Assembly (NCBI GenBank): GCA_963676905.2
Contig: CAXXVE010000001.1
Location: 2,046,001-2,110,000, forward strand
DNA from: Oceanispirochaeta sp963676905
Lineage (GTDB): Bacteria > Spirochaetota > Spirochaetia > DSM-2461
DNA length: 64,000 nt
Reading direction: 5' to 3'
This document shows, in pieces, positions 25,147 to 32,711 of the stretch. Made by a program: the position numbers and the translations under genes. The notes beneath the pieces were generated by a model that saw only the letters and a program-made list of their open reading frames with translations, was not told where the DNA came from and ran no database searches. Numbering within the stretch: position 1 is the stretch's first letter; each line of letters opens with the position of its first letter.

Positions 25147-26412
25147 ATGCCCCTACTGAAAGTTGTAACCCTGGACAGTGCAATAAGTGAACTGCAAAGC
25201 CGTTTCTCCCGCTTGAGGCCGGGAACGGAAAAAATTCCTGCCCGGGATGCATCGGGGCGGTTTCTTGCGTCTTCAGTGGAGTCCAAAGACCCAGTTCCCC
25301 ACTTTACCCGCTCCACCATGGACGGCTATGCCCTGAGAGCTGCAGAAACCTCCGGAGCCTCCGATACCATTCCGTCACTGCTGAAATACAGAGGGGATGT
25401 TGCCATGGGGGAGGCTCCCGGATTTTCATTACTTCCGGGGGAGACCGCCTATGTTCCCACAGGGGGAATGCTTCCCGCTGGGGCGGATGCTGTTGTTATG
25501 GTTGAATATACCGAAGTCCTTGGCGGGGATATTGCGATTATGTCTCCGGCTTCTCCCGGGCTGCATACGGTTCCTGTTGGACGGGATATAAAAGAGCGGG
25601 AGGTCCTCTTCAATGCCGGACGGCGCCTTGGGCCTGCAGATATCGGTGTACTTGCGGCAGCGGGTATCAGGGAGGTCGAGGTCTATCGGAAACCGTCGAT
25701 GACCCTTCTTTCCACGGGAGATGAAATCCTGGGGCCTGAAGAGGAGCTCCGTCCGGGAAAGATCCGGGATATCAACAGCCATACCATAAAGGCCGAGGCT
25801 CTGCAGATGGGCTACAGCGTGGTCAGAGCCGAAGTCATTCCCGATGACAGGGAGGCTCTGGAAAAGGCTGTGCGGTCAGGAATAGCCGAATCGGATATCC
25901 TCTTTTTGAGCGGTGGAAGTTCTGCAGGTAAAAAGGATTATACCACCGACATTTTCAATGCCATGGGAGGAGAGGGCTGCTTTGTTCACGGACTTGCCTT
26001 CAGCCCCGGCAAACCCACAATATTAGCCGACTCCCGGGGCTTCCCGCTGATTGGCCTGCCGGGACATCCAGTCTCCTCTCTAGCTGTGTTCCGGATCATC
26101 GGCCGGGCTATGCTCTATCTTCTGAACGGTTCAGCGGTTCCGCCGATCCCCTGGGTCGAAGCAGTCCTCTCTGAAAACATTCACGGTTCTCCCGGCAGGG
26201 ATCTCTATACTCCTGTCACTCTGACAGGAGTTGAGGAAGTTCCGGGAACAGGTCATCTTTTTGAAGGCGGAGACAGCCTGTTTACGGCAGTTCCCGTTGC
26301 TGGCGGTTCAAGCATGATCACAACATTGAGCCGGGCCGACGGTTATATTATGATCAGCAGAGACTCTGAAGGAGTTTCTGCAGGGACAAGAGTCCGGGTC
26401 TATCAGTTTTAG
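25147..26412 (+). CDS. moeA: Molybdopterin molybdenumtransferase MoeA
   Basis: A 421-residue protein that inserts the metal into adenylylated molybdopterin. MoeA signatures: HFTRSTMDGYALRA, YVPTGGMLPAGADAVVMVEY, TVPVGRDIKEREVLFNAGRRLGP (read in parts), LLSTGDEIL, IRDINSHTI, LSGGSSAGKKDYT and PLIGLPGHPVSS. The RBS GGAGG lies before the ATG. The stop overlaps the RBS of the second moeA gene. With tupABC beside it, tungsten is the likely metal; tungsten users commonly carry two MoeA paralogues (established knowledge). Confidence 0.93.
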   Translation: MPLLKVVTLDSAISELQSRFSRLRPGTEKIPARDASGRFLASSVESKDPVPHFTRSTMDGYALRAAETSGASDTIPSLLKYRGDVAMGEAPGFSLLPGETAYVPTGGMLPAGADAVVMVEYTEVLGGDIAIMSPASPGLHTVPVGRDIKEREVLFNAGRRLGPADIGVLAAAGIREVEVYRKPSMTLLSTGDEILGPEEELRPGKIRDINSHTIKAEALQMGYSVVRAEVIPDDREALEKAVRSGIAESDILFLSGGSSAGKKDYTTDIFNAMGGEGCFVHGLAFSPGKPTILADSRGFPLIGLPGHPVSSLAVFRIIGRAMLYLLNGSAVPPIPWVEAVLSENIHGSPGRDLYTPVTLTGVEEVPGTGHLFEGGDSLFTAVPVAGGSSMITTLSRADGYIMISRDSEGVSAGTRVRVYQF

Positions 26413-26422
26413 GAGCTGCGTG

Positions 26423-28342
26423 ATGAAAAGAAATATCTACCTCAATCCCCTGAACTTTGAAGCTGCACTGGACCGGCTCAGCAGTGAATACAACACCCCT
26501 GTAAGCCCGGCGGAATCCGGGAGAACAGAAAAAGTCGGAACCCCTGACGCTCTGGGACGGGTAAGCGCCGCCGCGGTTACCGCCGTCCTCTCAAATCCAA
26601 ACCATAATGCCTCGGCCATGGACGGAATCTGTGTCAGGGCCGAATCCACAGTGGGTGCGGATCCCAGAGCGGCCCTGACCCTCTCCTCTCCCGGGGATTT
26701 TATCTGGGTGGATACGGGAGACCTCATTCCTGCGGGAATGGACGCTGTTATTATGATCGAAGACCTCTCGGAGTCCGGTGAGCACAGGGCCGTCATCACC
26801 GCCCCGGCCCATCCCTGGCAGCACATCCGGCCCGTGGGTGAGGATATTGTGGCCGGAGAGATGATTATCCCCTCTCGGCACAGGATACGGCCCGTTGATA
26901 TCGGTGCCCTGATTGCCGGTGGAATCACAGAGGTGGAGGTCCTGAAACAGCCTGTGGTGGGTATTATTCCCACGGGAACTGAGATCATTGAGACTCCCGA
27001 TCTTATGGTACCCGGTGCAATTCTGGACTCCAATTCCCGTATGTTTGCCGCAATGGTTACCGAATTCGGTGGCCTGCCCCTTCGATACTCTCCTGTAAGG
27101 GATGACTATGACGATTTGAAAACAGCTGTAAACCGGGCCCTGAGTGAGTGTGACATTGTGATTATCGGTGCGGGATCTTCGGCGGGGTCCGAGGACTACT
27201 CCCGCGCGGTAATTGAAGAGCTGGGCGAGCTCCTTTTCCACGGGGTCGCTATCAAACCGGGAAAACCGGCTGTATTCGGAAAGTCAGGCAGTAAGCCCCT
27301 CATCTGCATTCCCGGATATCCTGTTTCGGCCTGGGTTGTTTTTGACCGTCTGGTGCAGCCTCTTATAAGGGAACGATCGGGAATCAGAAAGGTTTCCGGA
27401 CCCCGGCGCAGAGGTATTCTCACAAGGCCCCTGGTCTCATCACTGAAACATCTGGAGTTTGTCCGGGTCAAGTGCGGCGTAGTGGGGGACAGGACCGTTG
27501 TAACCCCCCTCGGCCGGGGGGCGGGGATCTCAATGAGTCTGGTACAGGCCGATGCTGTTGTTGAGGTTCCCCGGGAGTACGAGGGATATCCCGCAGGTGA
27601 GGAAGTCGAGCTGGATATGATGAAACCCTGGAGGGATATCGAAGACCGTCTGGTCTCTATCGGCAGCCATGATGTTCTTATGGATGTTATTGCCGAGCTT
27701 ATGAAAAGTTCAGGGTCCGCCGGCCTTTCCTCCACTCACAGCGGCAGCATGGGCGGAGTCATGGCTATAAAACGGGGAGAGTGCCATATTGCTCCGGTTC
27801 ATATTCTTGACCCTGAAACGGGAGTCTACAACAGACATCTTATTCCTCAGTTTATGAAGGACGGGGGAGTGGTCCTTGTAAAGGGAGTAAAGCGGATTCA
27901 GGGAGTGATTGTCCAGCCTGGAAACCCAAAGAATATTATGGGCGTGGGTGATCTGCAGAGACCTGGGACTGTGTATGTAAACCGGCAGCGCGGTTCAGGC
28001 ACAAGAATCCTTTTTGACTACCTGTGTGCAAAGGAAGGTGTGATGACAGATCAGGTTGAAGGATATACAAGGGAGATGACAACCCATATGGCTGTGGCCC
28101 AGGCGGTTCTGTCGGGTACAGCCGATGCCGGAATGGGAGTCGCTTCCGCCGCCGGGCTCATGGGGCTGGATTTTATTCCTGCAGGAGAGGAGGATTACGA
28201 TTTTCTTGTCCGTGAAGATGTTCTTGCATCCCCCCAGGGCCAGCTGTTTCTTGAGATTCTGAAGTCTGAAGAATTTGCAAGGGAGATTGAGAGGCTGGGC
28301 GGGTACACCCTGGATAGGCCGGGGGATATCATAAGTTTCTGA
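26423..28342 (+). CDS. moeA: MoeA fused to a periplasmic-binding-protein-like (LysR substrate-binding type) domain
   Basis: A 639-residue protein. Residues ~1-400 are a second MoeA: NASAMDGICVRA, WVDTGDLIPAGMDAVIMIED, RPVGEDIVAGEMI, IIPTGTEII, ILDSNSRMFAAMV, GAGSSAGSEDYS, ICIPGYPVSAW. Residues ~415-639 are the PBP-like domain often attached to MoeA or LysR: LVSIGSHDVLMDVIAELM, STHSGSMGGVMAIKRGECHI, IVQPGNPKNIMGVGDL, VNRQRGSGTRILFDYL. That domain may sense the cofactor or oxyanion. The start is the ATG at 26423 (AGGAG 7 bases upstream); a GTG precedes it by one codon. Confidence 0.9.
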   Translation: MKRNIYLNPLNFEAALDRLSSEYNTPVSPAESGRTEKVGTPDALGRVSAAAVTAVLSNPNHNASAMDGICVRAESTVGADPRAALTLSSPGDFIWVDTGDLIPAGMDAVIMIEDLSESGEHRAVITAPAHPWQHIRPVGEDIVAGEMIIPSRHRIRPVDIGALIAGGITEVEVLKQPVVGIIPTGTEIIETPDLMVPGAILDSNSRMFAAMVTEFGGLPLRYSPVRDDYDDLKTAVNRALSECDIVIIGAGSSAGSEDYSRAVIEELGELLFHGVAIKPGKPAVFGKSGSKPLICIPGYPVSAWVVFDRLVQPLIRERSGIRKVSGPRRRGILTRPLVSSLKHLEFVRVKCGVVGDRTVVTPLGRGAGISMSLVQADAVVEVPREYEGYPAGEEVELDMMKPWRDIEDRLVSIGSHDVLMDVIAELMKSSGSAGLSSTHSGSMGGVMAIKRGECHIAPVHILDPETGVYNRHLIPQFMKDGGVVLVKGVKRIQGVIVQPGNPKNIMGVGDLQRPGTVYVNRQRGSGTRILFDYLCAKEGVMTDQVEGYTREMTTHMAVAQAVLSGTADAGMGVASAAGLMGLDFIPAGEEDYDFLVREDVLASPQGQLFLEILKSEEFAREIERLGGYTLDRPGDIISF

Positions 28343-28564
28343 TCGATATGACTTCCGGTGGTGTAAGCCGCGGCTGCTTTGGCAGCCTCTGTGGCAAGCA
28401 GCTGCATGGAATAATCAGCCAACCGGAGCTCTAGTGCATAATGCTTTTCCTTTTGACTTGCCCCCCCGGGGCAGAGTGTTCGCCTTTCCGAATTATGAAG
28501 CAAGCCTCCCCTGCGGGGGAAGATTTCCCTGTTCAGTTTCGGCCTGATATGGTATAGCTAAAAT

Positions 28565-28906
28565 ATGGATATAAAGAATTTTTTCAATACTGAAAGTATG
28601 CACAGGGAAGTTGTGGAAGGGGACGTGACCCGCTACATCTACACAGGCAAGAACCTGCAGGTGGTGGAGTACCACTTCCCTCCCAACAAGACCTTTCCCG
28701 CCCACAGCCATGATGTCCATGAGCAGATGGGCTACCTTGTAAAGGGGAAGATGGGAATGAAAGTCGGAGAGAAAGAGACCATCCTCACTCCCGGCGACTG
28801 GTATCATGCACCCATCGGGGTGGAACATAATGCCTGGACCTTTGAGGAGCCCTCGGTTCTTCTGGACATCTTTTCACCACCCAGGGAAGACCTGATTCCC
28901 GAATAA
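28565..28906 (+). CDS. Small cupin-domain protein
   Basis: A 113-residue single cupin. The metal-binding motif FPAHSHDVHEQMGYLVKGKM and the second motif PGDWYHAPIGVEHNAW supply the usual His/Glu ligands. A small beta-barrel of this kind may be an isomerase, a dioxygenase-like enzyme or a sensor; the sequence does not say which. The start lacks an obvious RBS (ATGG after AATATAAA-like sequence). The 222 bases before it (28343-28564) hold no gene I can support. Confidence 0.8.
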   Translation: MDIKNFFNTESMHREVVEGDVTRYIYTGKNLQVVEYHFPPNKTFPAHSHDVHEQMGYLVKGKMGMKVGEKETILTPGDWYHAPIGVEHNAWTFEEPSVLLDIFSPPREDLIPE

Positions 28907-28910
28907 AAAC

Positions 28911-28933
28911 AGGGGGGCATCTCCGCCCCTTTC
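28911..28933 (+). terminator. Probable terminator after the cupin gene
   Basis: AGGGG (28911-28915) pairs with CCCCT (28926-28930), followed by TTCTGT. The stem is short but GC-rich and lies 4 bases after the stop codon. Confidence 0.5.
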
Positions 28934-29030
28934 TGTAACCGTTACATCCTCATCCTTATGTCTGAATCATTAGTAATAATATCTCTTTCTGCATATAATT
29001 ATTCATAGAAGTTCATTCTTCGTAAAAAAT

Positions 29031-30209
29031 ATGAAAAAGAGACTGAGTCAATTTCTATCTTACAAAATAACAAGCAGAGAGGATGCTGTTTTCTGTGTAA
29101 CTCTTGCTGTGACGGTTTCAGTGATTGCGCTGTCACTGTTCTCGCTCTTTCTGACAATCATGCATCACAGAAGGGTCGGCCTTGATCTTGCCTTTCCAGG
29201 CATTGCCGTCCTCCTTATCATCTCTATGGTCATGCTGAGAAGCCGCCGCTCCACATCGGGTATATATCTTTTTCTTCTTTCAGTTTTTATTCTTGTCCTC
29301 CTGATGGACTACAGAATTCCCAAGAATTACGGCCCCACCATACTTCTCTATGTTCTGCCTGTTTCATTTTGTATTTTCCTCGTTGAAAGTAGATTCCTGG
29401 GAGCCCTGTTCTCATCCCTTTTTCTTGCTGCTTTTGTTATCCGAACCCTTTTCTTTACAGACCTTGAAGTTCTGGGAGATCTGTTTGTTTTTCTGCTTGT
29501 AGCTCTGTCGGTTATTACAATGGTTGTTGTAAAGAATCTGCTCACAGCTTTGAGTGATCATAAACTGAAGTCCATTGAGATGCTTCACACCACAACCTTG
29601 AGGATTCTGGGAAATGTGTCGGAGGTCAAGGACAGGGAGACAGCCAACCATCTCAAACGGGTGGAGATGACTGTGAAAAAACTGGTACAGCTGATAAGGA
29701 AGAACAGACGCTATTCCCGGTATATAACCCTTAAATATATTGATGACATCAGATCCGCCGCCTTCCTGCATGATATAGGAAAGATCGGTATACCCGATGC
29801 CATCCTCTTCAAACAGGGAAAGCTGACAGAAGAGGAGTATAATATTATAAAGAGTCATTCTGTCATCGGTTATGAACTGATTGCAGATGCAATCAAAGAC
29901 CTTGAGGGACAGAGCATCTACTCTCTGGCCCTTGAGATAGTCAGACACCATCATGAAAGATGGGATGGAAAGGGGTATCCCGACGGTCTGTCGGGAATGG
30001 ATATACCCCTGTCTGCAAGAATAATGGCGGTTGCAGATGTCTATGATGCTCTGATCTCAAGAAGGCCCTATAAGGAGCCTTTCACCCATGACAGGGCTGT
30101 TCAAATAATCAGTGAGGGGCGGGGCACGCAGTTTGACCCTGATATTGTGGATGCTTTTATGAAGCACAGCGATGAATTCCAGAGTCTTATCAGGGATTTA
30201 ATAGAATAG
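29031..30209 (+). CDS. Membrane-bound HD-GYP c-di-GMP phosphodiesterase
   Basis: A 392-residue protein. The N-terminal ~170 residues form five to six membrane helices (from VTLAVTVSVIALSLFSLFLT to LFVFLLVALSVITMVVV) with no extracellular sensor domain. The C-terminal half is HD-GYP: HLKRVEMTVKKL, FLHDIGKIGIPDAIL with the HD pair, HSVIGYELI, HHHERWDGKGYPDGLSG with the GYP motif, ARIMAVADVYDAL. All metal-binding residues appear present, so activity is expected. It is followed 55 bases later by a diguanylate cyclase on the same strand. Confidence 0.92.
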   Translation: MKKRLSQFLSYKITSREDAVFCVTLAVTVSVIALSLFSLFLTIMHHRRVGLDLAFPGIAVLLIISMVMLRSRRSTSGIYLFLLSVFILVLLMDYRIPKNYGPTILLYVLPVSFCIFLVESRFLGALFSSLFLAAFVIRTLFFTDLEVLGDLFVFLLVALSVITMVVVKNLLTALSDHKLKSIEMLHTTTLRILGNVSEVKDRETANHLKRVEMTVKKLVQLIRKNRRYSRYITLKYIDDIRSAAFLHDIGKIGIPDAILFKQGKLTEEEYNIIKSHSVIGYELIADAIKDLEGQSIYSLALEIVRHHHERWDGKGYPDGLSGMDIPLSARIMAVADVYDALISRRPYKEPFTHDRAVQIISEGRGTQFDPDIVDAFMKHSDEFQSLIRDLIE

Positions 30210-30264
30210 GTTCCTGATGACCCTGCCATGACCAAAAGAGGCATTCCTTTAAGGAGGAAGTTTT

Positions 30265-31308
30265 TTGAAAGAGAGAATATCAGTCTTAAGCAGAAGTTCC
30301 TTTTTCTATGCCGCCATAGGGTCTCTTTTCTACACCCTCTGGTATCTGGCAATGGGTTTCAGAGGGCTTGCTCTTGAAGAACTGGTTATTACTCTTGTTT
30401 TCGCAATCTGCCATTTACTGTCGCTGAAGGGAAAATCCGTAATCTCCACCTATCTGGGCATTATAGCTATTCTCTATATCTGTCTCAGAGTGATCGCTGT
30501 TTTCGGTTTGAGATACAATGTTCAGGTCTTCTTCCTTGTTCTTATTCCCATGATTATTGCATCTGAAAGTGTGAAAATCCGCAGAAAAACCCTGCTTTCT
30601 GTTCTTCTTCTTATTATCTATTTCACAAGCCGGTATCTGGCCGGAAAATATCCTCCCCGGAATACTCTTCCTCCTCCCTGGAACACAGTGCTGCCCGAGG
30701 TGAACCTTCTTATGGCCATAGGGGTTGTTTCCTACAGCTTCCTCCGGTATCGAAGGGCTTTCCAGCGCTCCGAACTCTCTTTACAGGATGCGAACAGCAG
30801 TATTGTTAAAATGGCCAACATCGATATGCTGACACAGGTTTATAATCGGATGGCCATAGAGCGTTCTCTTCAACTCTGTATAACAGACGTCCAGAAAGGG
30901 AATTCCGACTATATCGCCGGGTTGATTGATATTGATAATTTCAAGAATATAAATGACAGCTACGGACATCTCCGGGGGGATGAAGTTCTTCAGGAGATGT
31001 GCCGCCGTATGAGGGGAAGTCTCCGGAGCCAGGACTTTTTCGGCAGATGGGGTGGCGAGGAATTTCTTGTCATTCTGAAAGAGAGGGATCTTCTGCGGGG
31101 GACTGCCACCATGGACCGCCTCAGGAACATAGTTGATGAGAGTACATTCCAGGGGTCCGACGGGTCGGACATCAAGGTAAGTATTACAGTCGGCGTTGCG
31201 CAAATCTATTCCGGCAGTACAGTTGAATCTGTGTATAACGAAGCGGACAAATACCTCTACACTGGTAAAAAGAGCGGAAAAAACAGGGTCGTCTCCCGAA
31301 TTTCTTAG
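30265..31308 (+). CDS. Membrane-bound GGDEF diguanylate cyclase
   Basis: A 347-residue protein. The start is a TTG at 30265 with AAGGAGG seven bases upstream. About six hydrophobic segments fill residues 10-165, followed by a GGDEF domain: DMLTQVYNRMAIERSL, LIDIDNFKNINDSYGH, GDEVLQEMC, then the active site GRWGGEEFLVIL (GGEEF, active type) and ITVGVAQIYSG. No clear RxxD inhibitory site precedes GGEEF. With the HD-GYP gene before it this is a make-and-break pair for c-di-GMP. The 3' end of the gene forms part of a strong stem-loop. Confidence 0.92.
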   Translation: MKERISVLSRSSFFYAAIGSLFYTLWYLAMGFRGLALEELVITLVFAICHLLSLKGKSVISTYLGIIAILYICLRVIAVFGLRYNVQVFFLVLIPMIIASESVKIRRKTLLSVLLLIIYFTSRYLAGKYPPRNTLPPPWNTVLPEVNLLMAIGVVSYSFLRYRRAFQRSELSLQDANSSIVKMANIDMLTQVYNRMAIERSLQLCITDVQKGNSDYIAGLIDIDNFKNINDSYGHLRGDEVLQEMCRRMRGSLRSQDFFGRWGGEEFLVILKERDLLRGTATMDRLRNIVDESTFQGSDGSDIKVSITVGVAQIYSGSTVESVYNEADKYLYTGKKSGKNRVVSRIS

Positions 31309-31322
31309 GTCAACGACCCTGT
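31283..31322 (+). terminator. Stem-loop at the end of the diguanylate cyclase gene
   Basis: ACAGGGTCGT (31283-31292) and ACGACCCTGT (31313-31322) form a perfect 10-bp stem that overlaps the stop codon. There is no U-tract on the plus-strand side; on the minus strand it is followed by GTTTTTTCCGC, so it could also stop transcription arriving from tolC. Confidence 0.6.
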
Positions 31323-31352
31323 GGTAGGAGTCAGGTTTTAAGTCAGTTCATT

Positions 31353-32711
31353 TCAGGAAAAGGGATTCACATCCCCCTCTCCCAGAGCCTGCTGCCACTG
31401 GAAGTAGGCATCCAGGTAGTCATAAACAGCGGAGTAGTAGTTCAGTGTTGCTCCCGACTGGTTCAGCCTTGCATCTTTCAGATCCAGCTGGGTGGCCATG
31501 CCGTTCCGGGCGGATATTTCCATAATCCTGTAGGCCTTGTCGGCGGTCTCCCTTGTCTTTTCAGCCGATACAAGACGGGAGGAGGACTCAGCCAGCAGGA
31601 GCTGGAGGTTACTTATCTCGTTGCGTATCTCATCCTGTTTTTTCAGCAGATCCATCTTTGACTGTTCCAGATTCAGTTTGGCCTCTTCCAGTTTGGCAAA
31701 GCGGCTTCCTCCGTAGTAGATCGGGATGGTCAGGGTCAGTCCTGCCTGAAGGGCGTTTGTGCCGTCGGCAAGGGAGAAGTCGTCATTCGATGCCTGCCAG
31801 CCGAATCCGGCGGTTGCAGAAAGACTGGGGTAGAATGAGGCCTTCTCTGCTTCTTTGTTTATTTCAAGGAGCTCAACCTGCTGCTGCATGGTTACGTAAT
31901 CGGGCCTGGAGCCGAGCACCTCTCCAAGGTCAGGGCGGAGGGGCTGTTCAGGAAAGGCATTGGAGAGGTTGTCCGCCAGCCCCAGCTCCATGTCCGGGTC
32001 GATGCCGGCAAGGAGTTTCAGATTGTTCATGGCAAGATCCCTGTTCCGGGCTGCCTGTGTCGTATCGGGAATGTTGATCTGCCAGTTCACCTCGGCCTGA
32101 AGGACATCCAGCTCTGAAGCGAGTTCGTTATCGTACTTCTTCTGGATATCCAGGTAGGTCTCGTAGGCGTTCTGTTCGGTCTCTTTTTTTACATTGTAGA
32201 CCTCTTCCAGCAGGACACTCTGGTAGTAGAGCTGTTTGGCGGCAGTCAAAATTCCCTGTCTTGTGGCTTCGAATATGGTTCCGGCCATGTCGGTGTACTT
32301 GCGGCTTGCCTTCAGGGCCTGGAAGACGCTCATATCAAAGAGAAGCTGCTGGACTCCGACGCTGGCGGAGAAGTCGTTGTTGCTGTTGTAGGGCACATCG
32401 GCATACATCAGGTCATAGTAGCCGTTCGCATTGGGGACAGGGTTGGCTCCAATTGCATAGGGAGAGGTTATCTCAATAAAGTTCCGTGTATATCCGGCTG
32501 AGGCGGATACCATCGGCAGTGCCTGTGACTGGGCCAGTTTCTTCTGTGTCTCCGCGAGTCTGGTATCAATGTCAGCCATGTAGAGGTCCTTGTTGTTCTC
32601 CTCCACCATCTTCATATAGTCACTCAGGCTCAGTTCAAGAGCACTGAGCCCCTGTATTCCTAGGCCGGCGCTCAGACCGATTGTTATTAAAAGCAGTAGT
32701 GTTTTTTTCAT
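31353..32711 (-). CDS. Outer-membrane efflux protein (TolC family)
   Basis: A 452-residue outer-membrane channel with a signal peptide (KKTLLLLITIGLSAGLGIQG). It contains two TolC repeats of long helices (IDTRLAETQKKLAQSQALP; later KEAEKASFYPSLSATAGFGW and KLEEAKLNLEQSKMDLLKKQ) and the conserved NGMATQLDLKDARLNQSGAT near the end. It is the third gene of an MFP-RND-TolC operon; its ATG overlaps the RND stop codon by one base. Confidence 0.9.
   Translation of the reverse strand: MKKTLLLLITIGLSAGLGIQGLSALELSLSDYMKMVEENNKDLYMADIDTRLAETQKKLAQSQALPMVSASAGYTRNFIEITSPYAIGANPVPNANGYYDLMYADVPYNSNNDFSASVGVQQLLFDMSVFQALKASRKYTDMAGTIFEATRQGILTAAKQLYYQSVLLEEVYNVKKETEQNAYETYLDIQKKYDNELASELDVLQAEVNWQINIPDTTQAARNRDLAMNNLKLLAGIDPDMELGLADNLSNAFPEQPLRPDLGEVLGSRPDYVTMQQQVELLEINKEAEKASFYPSLSATAGFGWQASNDDFSLADGTNALQAGLTLTIPIYYGGSRFAKLEEAKLNLEQSKMDLLKKQDEIRNEISNLQLLLAESSSRLVSAEKTRETADKAYRIMEISARNGMATQLDLKDARLNQSGATLNYYSAVYDYLDAYFQWQQALGEGDVNPFS

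Noticed and set aside
28195..28503. Minus-strand frame across the moeA-PBP end and the following gap
   Set aside because: Half of it is opposite conserved moeA-PBP sequence; the unique half has no RBS and no motif I recognise.
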